Source: Argyresthia goedartella
Lineage: Eukaryota; Arthropoda; Insecta; Lepidoptera; Argyresthiidae
NCBI GenBank assembly: GCA_949825045.1
Contig: OX463808.1
Location: 32,859,674-32,923,673, forward strand
Direction: 5' to 3'
DNA length: 64,000 nt
The translations under genes were made by a program, and so were the position numbers. The notes beneath the pieces are model-generated. The model had not been told where the DNA came from. It did no database searches and worked only from the letters and a program-made list of their open reading frames with translations. Below are positions 1 to 11,045 of this stretch, piece after piece. Numbering within the stretch: position 1 is the first letter of the stretch; each line of letters begins with the position of its first letter.

Positions 1-2
1 CA

Positions 3-3000
3 ACGGAAATTTTCACCGATCAAGCATTGCACTGGTTCCGAAGTATAAGAGATAGCGTTAACAACTGGTCGGATCTCAAATCTCTGTTGTTAGAGGATTT
101 CAGCCAAACTGACTATGATTATCGTCTACTTTCTGAAATTAGGGCTCGCACTCAGGGCGAATCAGAAACGATAACCATTTATCTTTCCATAATGGCAGGA
201 ATGTTTTCGCGCTTATCGAAACAATTATCCGAAGAGGACAAATTAGAGATACTATTGCACAATATCCGGCCATGTTATGCGAGTACGTTGGCCTCGGCAA
301 CTCAGATTGTGGATATTGGGGTATTGAGAACGTTGTGCAAAAATTACGAAAATATACAAACCCGTATGTCACACTTTCGCGAGCCACCAACGATTACCAC
401 ACACACACTAGCACCCGAATTTGCTTACAAGCCATGTAAGACGAAATCTGACAACCATGTCTCTGCGATCGCTCCTGCAACAACTGTAAAGTCAAATAAC
501 TTTTGTCTAAGATGCCGCTCTAACACTCACGATCTTCGTCAGTGTAAGGTTAGTCGTGACGTCATCGTCTGTTTTGGGTGCGGTAATAAAGGTGTAAAGA
601 AACCTGAATGCCCTAAATGTACTCCTACCGTTCAAAAAAAACTAATTAGCCAGAATTGGGACGGTTCTAAGGGTCATTTCGATAGAGTAGATTTTGAAAA
701 ATGGCTACAAACCCTTAGAAACTTCTTCTCTAGTTTCAGAGTCGCCTCAATTCTGGATAGTAAACCAACAAAGGACAGTAGACCCTATATTTCCGTTAGA
801 ATCGGGGACATCCCTGCTTCTGGTCTACTCGATTCTGGATCTGCTGTCACTATTCTCGGCAATGATTCTCATAAATTATTGTCGGACCATGGTCTAAAAG
901 TATTTACCGATGATTGTATCTCCGTGACTGCTGCTGGAGGCCAGTCCCTTCAAAGTATTGGCTACATCAATCTTCCCATTCACTTTGAAGAACAATTCCA
1001 CATTATTAAGGGTTACGTGTTACCAAATGTGGACAGCCCACTTATCCTAGGCATTGACTTTTGGCGGATTTTCAATATTTGTCCCAAATACTTAGGTAGC
1101 ATCACCTTGTCCAACTCTTCTTTGGCAGAAATAAGTATCGACAAAAATGAGACTTTTATACAGTCTTACGATAATCTCTCTGATTCACAAAAGTCCACAG
1201 CCGATTCAATTGTCAGTCAATTCCAGGAAATCTCCACTGACAGTATGGGCCTTGGTAGAACTAGTCTTATAACTCACCATATCGATACTGGTGACTCTCA
1301 ACCTATAAGACAACGTTACTATCGAATGTCACCTGAGAAGCAGCGAATTTTGGTAGAGCAAGTCGACGAAATGCTAGCGTTAGATGTAGTTGAACCTTGC
1401 GAGAGCGCTTGGTCGTCCCCTGTCCTCATTGTCTATAAAAAGAATGGACAACCTCGCTTTTGCCTCGACAGCCGTAAACTGAATTCGGTCACAAAAAAGG
1501 ACGCATATAACCTACCCTATATAACTGAAATATTAGACAACCTACGCGATGCAAAATTCTTATCTAGCGTAGATTTGTCGAAAGCGTTCTGGCAAATTCC
1601 AATAGCTCCAGAAGATCAAGACAAAACTGCATTCTATGTTCCAGGCAGAGGAACTCTCCGTTTTAAGACCACTGCTTTCGGTCTCACCAATGCCCCTGCC
1701 ACTCAACAAAGGCTTGTCGATCTTCTGTTCGGGAATTTTGATCTAAAGGCGTTCGCATATTTAGATGATATTATTATCATCAGCAGCAGCTTTGAGGAAC
1801 ACGTGTCCTTACTACTAGGCGTGCTGCATAAATTAAAACAAGCGAACTTATCCATCAACCTTGAAAAATGCAAGTTCTTCAGAAATGAGTTGAAGTACTT
1901 GGGTTATGTTGTGGATGCGCATGGCCTTCGCACTGACCCTGAAAAAGTCGAGGCTATCCTTAATTTCCCAACACCCACAAAAAAAAAAGATCTTAAACGC
2001 TTCCTTGGAACAGCCACGTGGTACCGCCGTTTCGTCCCCAACTTTAGCACTATTGCCGGACCACTCAACCAGCTGACTTCAAGTAAGAAGAACGCACCCA
2101 AGTTTCAGTGGACAACTGAAGCTGATGATGCTTTTAATAAGCTAAAAGAGTGTCTTGTATCAGCCCCGGTTCTCTCTTGTCCCAATTACGATTTACCGTT
2201 CGAAGTACACACTGATGCGAGCAATTTTGGGATTGGTGCCATGCTCACACAAACGATTGATGGTAAAGAACATCCGATTGCATACATGAGTAGGGCGTTG
2301 TCGGGATCTGAGAAGAACTACAGTATAACCGAGAGGGAGACGCTAGCAGTTTTAACCGCTCTAGAACACTGGCGGTGTTACTTGGAAAACGGAAAAACCT
2401 TTACCGTTTACACCGACCACTCCGCGCTCAAATGGTTCTTGTCACTGGACAACCCTACCGGAAGACTAGCACGCTGGTGTGTGAGGTTGTCTGCCTTTAA
2501 TTTCGAACTTAAACATCGTCGTGGGGTCGATAATGTCATTCCAGATGCACTATCTCGTGCTTTCCCATGTGCTTCTATCAGTACGGTCAACTCTAATTTG
2601 ACTACTACTGACACATGGTACAAAAACATTTATAACGGTTGTTTAGAAAAGCCGAACCTCTTTCCTAACTACTTGATCGAAGGTGGTGCTCTCTATCGCC
2701 ACTCCAAAAATAAGTGCGAAATGATTTCGGAGTTTTCCTGGAAGGAAGTGGTGCCGAAAGAATTGCGTGACAGCGTCATAGAGGAGAATCATGCTGACCC
2801 TACTGCTGCTCACTTGGGTATTTTCAAGACCTATCGACGCTTACTTCTTCGATACTACTGGCCGGGCATGCACCAAGAAGTCGTACGTTTTGTTGGTTCT
2901 TGTTCAAAATGTCTCACCTACAAACCACAAAACCATCCGACGCTGGGTACGATGGGTCGACCTAAACAATGCTCACGGCCGTTTCAAATGATATCCATTG

Positions 3001-3836
3001 ATTTCATAGGTCCACTTCCGGTCAGTCGAAAGCAGAATAGTTATATTTTGGTCGTAACATGTTGCTTCTCAAAATATTGCCTTATTTTTCCCATGCGACG
3101 CGCTACTTCGGAAGCTGTCGTCAAGGCTCTGGAGGACTCTGTGTTTCTGGTCCACGGAATCCCACAGACATTATTCCTTGACAATGGTACCCAGTTTATT
3201 AGCTCGGTAACAAATACCCTCTTTAAGAAATACAAGATACCTAACGTATTCTTCTCTCCGAGATATACTCCGCAAGTAAACACTGTCGAGCGCTATAACA
3301 AAACAATAGTTACATGTATTTCCACCTACGTGGACAATGACCACAGAACCTGGGACACTAATATTCCCAAAATACAGTATGCCATTAACAACTCCGTCAA
3401 TGAAGCAACTGGCTACACTCCATCGTTCCTCGTGTACGGACGAGAAACGGTTACTTGTGGTTCTCATTATACAGATAACGATCTGGGTGAGGAACTACTA
3501 TTTCTGCCACGCGACATTTACGCTGAAAATCTGGGTCACCTGTCAAAATATTTTGATAAGGTACAGGCATCTCTTTGGCACGCACATAAAAAAAATACGG
3601 CGCACTATAATCTTAGGCGGAAAGAGGCAGAATTCAGCGTAGGCGACATTGTCCTAAAACGTGCTTATGTCTTGAGTGATAAAGACAAGTACTTTAGTAA
3701 AAAGTTAGCGCCCAAATATACCAAATGTCGCGTCTCCGCTAAGAAATCACCCTTGGTATACATTTTAGAGGATATGACGGGAAAGGACTTAGGCACCTGG
3801 CATGTTAAGGATCTAAAACTAGTTAAGAATATTTAG
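3..3836 (+). CDS. Ty3/Gypsy gag-pol polyprotein, 5' end cut by window
   Basis: One open frame of about 1,277 codons runs from the window edge, with no start seen. It encodes Gag and Pol of a Ty3/Gypsy LTR retrotransposon. In order: the end of a retrotransposon Gag domain; a CCHC knuckle (CLRCRSNTHDLRQC) and a second knuckle where His is replaced by Val (CFGCGNKGVKKPEC); an aspartic protease with LLDSGSAVTILG; reverse transcriptase with FAYLDDIIII; RNase H starting at VHTDAS; an integrase zinc finger (H..H..C..C around HLGIFKTYRR and CSKCLTYK); and a DDE integrase with D in SIDFIGPL, D in LFLDNGTQF and E in NTVERYNK. There is no stop or frameshift, so this copy may be young. No env follows. 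It reads straight into its 3' LTR. The family is sure; the clade is not assigned. Confidence 0.95.
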   Translation, partial: TEIFTDQALHWFRSIRDSVNNWSDLKSLLLEDFSQTDYDYRLLSEIRARTQGESETITIYLSIMAGMFSRLSKQLSEEDKLEILLHNIRPCYASTLASATQIVDIGVLRTLCKNYENIQTRMSHFREPPTITTHTLAPEFAYKPCKTKSDNHVSAIAPATTVKSNNFCLRCRSNTHDLRQCKVSRDVIVCFGCGNKGVKKPECPKCTPTVQKKLISQNWDGSKGHFDRVDFEKWLQTLRNFFSSFRVASILDSKPTKDSRPYISVRIGDIPASGLLDSGSAVTILGNDSHKLLSDHGLKVFTDDCISVTAAGGQSLQSIGYINLPIHFEEQFHIIKGYVLPNVDSPLILGIDFWRIFNICPKYLGSITLSNSSLAEISIDKNETFIQSYDNLSDSQKSTADSIVSQFQEISTDSMGLGRTSLITHHIDTGDSQPIRQRYYRMSPEKQRILVEQVDEMLALDVVEPCESAWSSPVLIVYKKNGQPRFCLDSRKLNSVTKKDAYNLPYITEILDNLRDAKFLSSVDLSKAFWQIPIAPEDQDKTAFYVPGRGTLRFKTTAFGLTNAPATQQRLVDLLFGNFDLKAFAYLDDIIIISSSFEEHVSLLLGVLHKLKQANLSINLEKCKFFRNELKYLGYVVDAHGLRTDPEKVEAILNFPTPTKKKDLKRFLGTATWYRRFVPNFSTIAGPLNQLTSSKKNAPKFQWTTEADDAFNKLKECLVSAPVLSCPNYDLPFEVHTDASNFGIGAMLTQTIDGKEHPIAYMSRALSGSEKNYSITERETLAVLTALEHWRCYLENGKTFTVYTDHSALKWFLSLDNPTGRLARWCVRLSAFNFELKHRRGVDNVIPDALSRAFPCASISTVNSNLTTTDTWYKNIYNGCLEKPNLFPNYLIEGGALYRHSKNKCEMISEFSWKEVVPKELRDSVIEENHADPTAAHLGIFKTYRRLLLRYYWPGMHQEVVRFVGSCSKCLTYKPQNHPTLGTMGRPKQCSRPFQMISIDFIGPLPVSRKQNSYILVVTCCFSKYCLIFPMRRATSEAVVKALEDSVFLVHGIPQTLFLDNGTQFISSVTNTLFKKYKIPNVFFSPRYTPQVNTVERYNKTIVTCISTYVDNDHRTWDTNIPKIQYAINNSVNEATGYTPSFLVYGRETVTCGSHYTDNDLGEELLFLPRDIYAENLGHLSKYFDKVQASLWHAHKKNTAHYNLRRKEAEFSVGDIVLKRAYVLSDKDKYFSKKLAPKYTKCRVSAKKSPLVYILEDMTGKDLGTWHVKDLKLVKNI

Positions 3837-3892
3837 AATTAGGTTTTGGATTTTCATTACGTATGAAAACCCTTTACTGGGCGAGGGGGTAT

Positions 3893-4571
3893 TGTAACGT
3901 TGTAAGTTACCGTTGTCTTCACTCTATCATTAACTGGTCTTATTTTGAATTTAAGTAGTAATTCTCTTAATAAAACTGCCAAATGAGGCTGGTAATCACA
4001 GTATTAATTTTCACGCGCTGTACTAGCAGCATTCCACTGTTGACAGCTCGCTCGCTCTGCTGTGATTGGCCCGTTTTAAACTGACCAGCCGTGACCGCAA
4101 CTTGACTTTGCGGCGCCGGCGTGATTCCGAAAACTCACTCGGCACTGTGCGCACGTCCGTCCTGCTGGCGCTCTGTAACGGTCCCTTTTTACCGTACGCC
4201 GACGAGCGACTCTAAGCAGTGGTTGCTTGCGTTTAATCATAACGTACTGCTAGTAGTTACGTTTTAGTTTTGTCTGTGCTTCATATTAACCCCGATTGAG
4301 TTCGGGGTTCCTGGCACCTCTTCGGGATCACTACCCTACGGTTTCCCGGTTCCTGACACCGCTTCGGGCTAACCTGCTTCCCTGCTCCGGCTGCATTCGG
4401 ACCGTTATTTCTCCGACGTCAGCGGCACTCCGACTACGGCAAAACCCGCAGGGAAGATTCGTTGCTGCGTAACCAGGGTCAGACTACATTTGGAGAACCC
4501 ACGTTAAATAAAATTTCTTGTTGGCTACCTATTTGGAATCTTTTTATTCCTCTCCAAGTAGGGACGTCACA
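3893..4571 (+). repeat. 3' LTR of the Ty3/Gypsy element
   Basis: The LTR starts TGTAACGT just after a purine-rich tract (GGGCGAGGGGG, 3880-3890) and ends ACGTCACA. The ends are near-perfect inverted repeats of each other with TG...CA termini, 679 bp in all. Inside are a CCAAT-type motif (GATTGGC near 4063) and an AATAAA signal near 4505. The 5' LTR lies outside the window, so the target duplication and LTR identity cannot be checked. Confidence 0.8.
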
Positions 4572-5073
4572 GACTTAACAACATTTTCGTAGTGACAAAA
4601 TACAATCTCAAAATATCCTGCAGAAAATGGCTAATGTCGCAAACACATGACGCCTCTGAAAGTCTATTAATCTTTGGCAAGTGGTGATCAAGCGCTGTAC
4701 CAGTTACAAACTTACTATTACCGCTCGTTTAATCCTTGCGTGCAGGTAATAAAGAATGAACGAATGAATGAATACTTTATTGCACAAAACAAACATACAG
4801 AGATATACAAAGAAAGATATATGTACAAGAGCCGCGCTTATCTCTATAAAAGAGATTTCTACCAGCAAACCCAGATAGGAAAGGAAAGTGGATTGTGAGA
4901 GTAAAACCTATTTTCACAACAAAATAATTCATACACAATAATAATATAAGTAGGTACATATACCTATTACTACTACTACACCTAATATATATAATATTAT
5001 ATACATACATACATTTCATACACATACAAGTTATATACATACATAACATACACATACAAATTATATATACATA

Positions 5074-5658
5074 CTATGGAAGAGAGAGGTAATGATCTTT
5101 CAAGCGAATCTTAAAAACGTTAAGTGACGGACTGTCCCTGATGGCACTGGGGAGCTTGTTCCAGAGCCTGATAGCACTGATCCTGAATCCTTGCCCATAT
5201 GCGACTGAGTTGTGTATAGGAGTTGCAAGCAGCGACCGAGTGTTTGATCTCCGAGACCTATCCGAAGAAAGAAAATCAAACCGATCACGCAGGAAGCTGG
5301 GGTAGCGAGGGTTGTGCAGAATATTGAAGAGTAGAATGAGAACATGGGTATCCCGGCGAAGACGAATTGGAAGCCACTGCAGTTCCCTACGATACTGGGA
5401 GACATGGTCATACTTACGCAGTCCGAAGACAAACCGAATCCCGAGATTTTGAAGTCGCTCGAGTTTGTTCAGTTGCTCTTCGTTCGCGCTGATCCAGCTG
5501 ACATCTGCAATCAATGAGAGGAAGGAGAAGAGACTGGGCAAGAGTAATTTTAGTATGACGAGGCAGAAAGTTTTGAAGGCGCCTGAGGGAGTGAAATGTG
5601 GAAAAGACTCGTCTACTAACTTCGCAGACGTGAGCAGACCATGAAAGCAGATTGTCAA
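5074..5658 (-). pseudogene. LINE reverse transcriptase C-terminal segment
   Basis: A 194-residue open segment carries the C-terminal part of a CR1-group ORF2, with LERLQNLGIRFVFGLRKYDH, LQWLPIRLRRD and RLWNKLPSAIRDSP, as seen at the end of such proteins. It overlaps the preceding RT segment in another frame: the shared stretch around the dipeptide ADVS shows the same protein continuing after a frameshift near 5520. The stop at 5074 is probably the natural end of ORF2. Confidence 0.8.
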
Positions 5659-6700
5659 AGATAACTCCTAGATTTTTTGCCTTAGTACTGTACGGAATTA
5701 TGGTTCCATCATAAGTTACAGGAACAACAGGCAGATGCTGTAACACACTATGGGAGTGTCTGGAGCCGACAATCATGGCTTGCGACTTACTGGGATTGAC
5801 AAGTAGTCCATGAGACAGAGCCCAGCCCCTGATGTTCTCGAGATCGGCATTTAATGCACCCACAGAAGAAATCATATCACTTGGAGAGAAATGGCGGTTG
5901 ATTTGCAGATCATCGGCATAAAGATGGTAAGAAGAAGAAATGGCATCCGAAATGGAATTAATGAAGACGGAGAAAAGAAGAGGGGAAAGAATACCACCCT
6001 GAGGAACTCCAGAAGAAAGGTCGCACCACTCCGTGGAAGTCTCCTCGGACCTAATACGCTGCTGACGACCTCTCAGGAAGGAGCCGAACCAGCTGGCAGC
6101 GGCCGAGCAGACATTCAGGGACTTCAGTATCTCAACGAGTATGTCAAAATCAACACAGTTAAAGGCACTGCTAAAGTCTAGTAACGCTAACACAGTGATC
6201 TGCTTGATATCCATTGCCGATTCAATGTCATCGGTCACTTTAAGTAAGCCCGAGACGGTACTATGACCCGGCCTGAATCCGGACTGGAATTGATTCAACA
6301 GCCTGTTAGATGAAAGATAGGAAGAGTTTTGAGTGTGGACAATCGATTCAAGGACTTTGGAAAGGAAAGGCAGGATAGATATTGGACGATAATCTTTAAA
6401 TGAGGAGGGATTTGAGGTTTTGGGAAGAGGGATAACTAACGCCTTTTTCCATACATTAGGAAAAGAACACTGAGATAGAGAGAAGTTAACGATGTGTGTA
6501 ATGGCAGGTAGGAGGAAATCAAGGATGCTGTTTATCATTCTCGAGCAGATACTGTCGTCACACAAAGCTTTTGAGGAGATGGCAAGCACTGCCTTCTTAA
6601 CCGTGTCAATTTCGACAAGACTGAAGTCAAATGGAGTGGTGGTGGGAGATGGCTTGGAACGCAGAGAATGCAGGGTGGCATCTTTAACAGAGGGATTCAT
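5414..6700 (-). pseudogene. LINE reverse transcriptase segment
   Basis: A 428-residue open segment. It contains the RT core in order: FKDYRPISILPFLSKVLE, FQSGFRPGHSTV, LALLDFSSAFNCVD (first catalytic Asp), SSGVPQGGILSPLLFSVFIN and YHLYADDLQI (catalytic YADD). The enzyme would copy the element's RNA onto nicked target DNA. It is separated from the endonuclease by a TGA at 6799-6801 and a frameshift near 6740, and from the C-terminus by a frameshift near 5520. The copy is therefore dead, although each piece is long. Confidence 0.9.
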
Positions 6701-6798
6701 TACAACAGGAGGGTCAGAGAAGAAACTATTAAGACCATTGAGATCGACACCACCAATTGATTCTGGGACTTGCCAACACCAAGGGTTCTAAGAAACTT

Positions 6799-7929
6799 TC
6801 ACACTTGAGACGGGGTATAATTTTCAATGCACTCATAGATATGGCGGCGCTTGGCAGCGCGACACATATGGTTGCACCGATTGCGGAGACATTTGAAGGC
6901 AGCAAAGTTTTCATCAGTGGGGTCCTTTTTGTAGAGGCTTTTGGCTCTGTTCTTCTTCGCCATCAATCGCTTGATGGGATCAGAGAGCCAGGGCGCAGGG
7001 AGATGTTTTACTAAAACCTTTTTTACTGGTGCGTGCTTGTCATAGAGTCCTAGAATGATTGTGTTGAAGTGGTGAATCTTGTCGTCTACGGTCTCACTAG
7101 TGATGACAGGCGACCAATCAATCGAGGCGGCATCAGACTTTAGGACAGTAGGGTCTATACCCCTAAAACTACGAGCAAAAATGAATTTACCTCTGCTTTT
7201 AGGTGGCCTAACCTTGTACGATAGATACACTAGGTCATGGAAAGAGAAAGGAGAGTTAAATTGACAATGGACAGCAACTTTGTCTACATTTGACGTTATC
7301 ATGATATCGAGAAGAGATGGAGTACAATGGGGCTGAAAATAAGTAGCGTTGAGAGGAAGAATATGCAAATTGAAAGAATTGATAATGGCCTGGAGTTGGG
7401 CAGAGCGAGAGTCATTCTTAATAAGACAAGTATTAAAATCGCCGAGGATGAGAGTGTTATCATAAAGAGGAGTTAGCTCATTGAGCAGAGACTCGAATGT
7501 ATCGAAGTAATCAATGTGAAGAGAGGGACTGTAGAGAACACCGAGCAAAACTTTATTATGGTGAAGACAGATTTCAAGAAAAGGGTGTTCTGCCGACTCA
7601 GAGTACACATTCGGGGAAGCACTTACAACTCTACAAGGAATGTCGGAGTGGAGGTAAATGGCTACACCACTATCTGCCTTCCCAACTCTGTCGTTCCGAT
7701 AGAGCCGGAAATCAGGCAATGAGTACATGGTGGATGGTAGGGACGGTTTGAGAAACGATTCTGATATAAGAATTCCATCGACATGTTTGCCACTAAACGC
7801 CTCAAGTAGGTCCAGGTAACTGGAGTGGATGCTCTGGGCATTTATATGAACGAGGTTAAGATTATGATATGATAGATGCAGAATTAACAGTAACACAATT
7901 TTCGAGACAAATACGTAATGCTGGGTCAT
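6799..7929 (-). pseudogene. LINE apurinic-type endonuclease domain
   Basis: A 376-residue open segment opens the ORF2 of this LINE. Endonuclease motifs: LVHINAQSIHSSYLDLLEAF (Asn), DGILISESFLKPSLP (Glu), YRNDRVGKADSGVAIYLHSD, LGDFNTCL (Asp/Asn) and a late SFHDLVYLSY (His). This domain nicks the genomic target to prime reverse transcription. The frame closes at a TGA where the protein should continue into KFLRTLGVGK, so the stop is a mutation. The start is taken at the first Met, about 30 residues before the conserved core. Confidence 0.85.
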
Positions 7930-8301
7930 AACATAATCTTAAGTTATAATCATCATTATCAAACACAAAACAGAATATATGCATGACAAAATTTCAATGT
8001 TACAATACTTGGATCAAAACATGCAAAGGTGAAACGCAAAAATAGAGAAAAAAAAAAGAAAAAAAAAAAGACAAGTTATTGTGTTCTGTGGACAAGTTTG
8101 TGTCAACAACAGATTGACAGATGATGACATTAGGTATAAAATTTGAACAGACCATGAAGCGAAAAAATATAATTTAACTATGAGAATCGAGGGTTGTAAG
8201 AAGAGAAGCACAACAATTCATACCCACGCGAAAATAAAAACGACTTGTGTGTAACCCGACCAAAAGGCGAAGTGCGGTGAGGAGACCGCGTCGCCGACGA
8301 A

Positions 8302-8619
8302 TCATTTTTTGATTGCAGTCACCTCAACCTTCTTGACGCCGGCGCCGGGACGACGTTTGGGTATTGGGTCAGGTGGCGCAGCAGCAGGAGCACCAGCCGC
8401 CGCTGGCTTCCGCGCAGGAGCGTCCTTGCCCCTGGGCTCAGTGGCAGAAGATGGAAACTTGTCAATCAACTCCTGCAGCTCCATCATCGACTCGACCTTT
8501 TGCCTGCACTTGTTTGGGAGCAACAGGACGATCCTGCCTTCCGATGACCAACAGTTCCGCATGCTAAAGACCTTTTTCTGTGATCGAAATCCCACCACGT
8601 CTGTATTCCAAAATCTCAT
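8302..8619 (-). pseudogene. Probable C-terminal end of the LINE ORF1 protein
   Basis: A 105-residue open segment, about 370 bp upstream of the ORF2 start on the same strand. A compact N-terminal half (RFWNTDVVGFRSQKKVFSM, then WSSEGRIVLLLPNKCRQKV) is followed by an Ala/Pro/Lys-rich tail and a stop. Layout and position fit the C-terminal nucleic-acid-binding domain of a CR1-group ORF1, resembling the FP25-type fold in form, but I recognise no diagnostic residues. The stretch is GC-richer than its surroundings. An unrelated host exon remains possible. Confidence 0.4.
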
Positions 8620-8644
8620 TTTTACATTTCCGTATTGTTAGCTT

Positions 8645-9140
8645 ATTAAATAAATCAAATATTTTCTACTTACATTGTATCTGTTTATTTTATTTATTTA
8701 GTACACCTATACCTATATACTTACTTACATGCTACATTATTTATAAAACTTCATGACATGACCACACTAGCACATTATGTTTTACGTTACGTACCCTCGT
8801 TTATATGTATATCTATCTCGATACAGAACCAGACCATAATGACTTAGCTCGTTACTATTTACTTACTTACTTTTATTTTTAAGTACCCTCAAAGTTTTTG
8901 TTTTTATATTCTTGTTTGGTTGTATTATACGACTGCCGAATAACGTTTACTCATATAGTAGATAAGTGAAGTGTTCGTGTGACGGTCTCACTGGCTACTA
9001 CTACTACTATACAGGTCTCCTAGTGTTACACCTAGACAGCGTTTTACAATTTTAAGAACAATCAATTAACCCTAGATTTATTTAAGTACTTTTGTTGTTG
9101 TAACAATGAAAATAAACATATTTCATTTCATTTCATTTCA
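8645..9140 (+). repeat. 5'-truncated LINE or SINE 3' end with ATTTC tail
   Basis: No coding frame. The last 25 bases are AAATAAACAT followed by ATTTC repeats (9119-9140). The same kind of tail closes the LINE at the right edge of the window (63273-63293, opposite strand), so this is probably the 3' untranslated end of a related plus-strand element. The left boundary is uncertain. Confidence 0.5.
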
Positions 9141-9229
9141 CCTCATATACAAAACGATTATTGTAATGGTACAAAAATGTAAGACCTGTTTTATCAACGA
9201 TGAACAAAAAAAAAAATAAAAAAAAATTA

Positions 9230-10010
9230 CAATTCATGTTCAACATGACCACCTATGTTCCTAATACAATTTCGTAACCTAGTTCTCAATTCATTTTTTG
9301 TGTTTCGTGTTGATACCACATGTCTCTTATCAGTGCGAGCGGTAAATCATCTATTAAATCATGTAATTCCGTTGTCAAAAATGTCTGGTACCTTTCATCA
9401 TTCAAATTTTGAGGCAAGAAAACAGGTCCAATTAAATGGTTATTTATAATTCCCATCCAGACGTTCACACTGAATCTTTGCTGTGATCCTTTCACTCTCT
9501 TCTTATTTGGATTCCGTAGCATTTTAGGAGCTCAATAGTGAGAATTATGATAGTTTGATATGCCATCTTTATCAAAGTTAGATTCGTCTGTCCACAATAT
9601 TCTTTTTAAAAAGTGCGGATCTTCGGCATCTGCATTTAGAATAAAGCGACTGAAATCCATACGTCGAATCGGACCACCTTCTTCTATCACGTGAACTGGC
9701 GTATAGTGGTAAGGATAGTTTCCAGCAGTGTGCATAGTGAACCATACTTTCTACTGTGTGACGCCAAGCTGTTGATCAACAACACGTGTAGATGTCGTAG
9801 GATACTCTTGGAAAAATCTTTGTATTTCGTCTTCCACGTTGACGTCATACACACGTGGTCTACCCATATCCCGTATTTCGTCGTTGCACCGAGCCACTTT
9901 CTCTTAGTCGTCCGTAAGCACCATCAAACACAGACACATCTGGCACTCGACGACCTGGATAACGTTGCACATACTCTGCCCGTGCTGCTCGAGAATTCCC
10001 TTGACACAGT
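9230..10010 (-). pseudogene. DD41D-type Tc1/mariner transposase, frameshifted, catalytic core deleted
   Basis: Reading minus, the pieces match in order the better preserved transposase at 43387-44494. A helix-turn-helix region carries GNSRAARAEYVQRYPGRR (about 10010-9870). Then come VVDQQLGV with a following stop, FLKRILWTDESNFD (first catalytic Asp), RFSVNVWMGIINNHLIGPVF, MWYQHE, and the C-terminal end RNIGGHVEHEL. After WYQHE the sequence jumps directly to the C-terminus, so roughly 100 residues holding the second and third catalytic Asp are gone. With one stop and at least one frameshift it cannot be active. Terminal repeats were not found. Confidence 0.75.
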
Positions 10011-10610
10011 GGCAGATTTAGTTGCAGATCACTACCAAACAATGGAATGGAATGCCCAAAGCGCCATAAAACTTCATAAAAACTGCTCATGGTTGCAAAA
10101 TCGATTGCAAGTTGGCCCAATACATCGAAAAAAAGTATGGATGCCGTTGGTGTAGACCAGATGGCTCCTGTGATCATAAGACATGCTAATCGTTGTACCT
10201 TGCCAAGCTCTTTTCTCGTCGTTGCTAGTTCTGTTCTTTTTCACCATACAATTGATCCATATATAATCATTGGTAGAATGATTACCATGTAGAACCAATG
10301 GATGATTTCTGGCTTCGGTTTGCGTGAGAAAGAGCTCTTTTGGATTTGCAAAATTTTGATTTTTCGTAATCAACGTGAAATTCTGGTGTATAGATAATTT
10401 TTCCAAACAAATGATGCTTCATATTTGTTCATATTTGAAGGCGGTGCGGGCGTATTGATAGATTTGGTGGTGGTACCGAATAGTTCATATGCGGATGAAA
10501 TGTTATTGTATAAATCCGTCAAGGGCGTCGTAACTAGAAGAGGAGCGTCTCAAGCTCGGGCTGCCAAGGTCTTGTGATGTGAGGTTAGGCGAGATGTAAT
10601 ATGATATGAC
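10011..10610. other. Unassigned stretch
   Basis: No convincing gene. Short open frames on both strands lack recognisable motifs. It probably holds the N-terminal remains and flank of the deleted DD41D transposon plus other worn repeat DNA. Confidence 0.3.
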
Positions 10611-11045
10611 CGGTTGCACAAACATAAAAAAAGAACAGAATATTGCCCTTGAAGTTCGTAATAAAATCTTAGAGAAGCGTCGATTAAGAAGAATATGGTA
10701 TAACAGTCGTCATCCCTTAGACAAAGCAATATTCAACAAGGCAGCTTTGGAGCTTAAATAATTCCTCCATAATATAGAAAATTACACACTTCCACCTAGC
10801 ATTGCTGTTTCCATCTAAAACTAATAAATATTCGCTATGGAAAACCGTGAAATCATCACAAAAGTCTCAATTAATCCTGTACCCTCTTGAATTACTGAAC
10901 GGAAAGTGGGCTAAAACAGACGAAGAAAGAGCTGACGCCTTCGGGAAAATTCTTAGTAATGTTTTTACACCAAATTAAAACATGGGCGACAAAGAACTAG
11001 GTGAAGAAGTACAAACTTTTCTGAGAAGTGATAAAGAAGTCTATT
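10611..11045 (+). pseudogene. Jockey-type LINE ORF2 fragment (linker between endonuclease and RT)
   Basis: With stops and shifts, the plus strand reads ALEVRNKILEKRRLRRIWYN, PLDKAIFNKAALELK, LWKTVKSSQKS and NGKWAKTDEERADAFGKILS. This is the typical region between endonuclease and RT in Jockey elements. No RT core follows: the fragment is cut where it meets a minus-strand Jockey fragment. Confidence 0.7.

Larger units (their letters stand above)
4754..8640 (-). mobile_element. CR1/Jockey-group LINE, nearly full length but decayed
   Basis: Minus-strand pieces occur in collinear order: an ORF1-like end (8619-8302), endonuclease (7929-6799), reverse transcriptase (6700-5414), RT C-terminus (5658-5074), then a 3' UTR with short A/T-rich repeats. 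It ends in an ATTC-type microsatellite (GAATGAACGAATGAATG on the plus strand, 4754-4772), the kind of tail usual for CR1-like elements. The 4572-5073 interval between the Gypsy LTR and the RT holds this 3' UTR plus about 180 bp of unassigned DNA. Clade assignment rests on motif style only. Confidence 0.8.

Noticed and set aside
7919..8300. Riboswitch, tRNA or other RNA gene in the LINE leader
   Set aside because: Only A/T runs and LINE untranslated text; no cloverleaf or conserved box seen.
10074..10406. A 110-codon minus frame next to the DD41D remnant
   Set aside because: Low-complexity text without family motifs; the neighbouring frame carries the transposase text instead.
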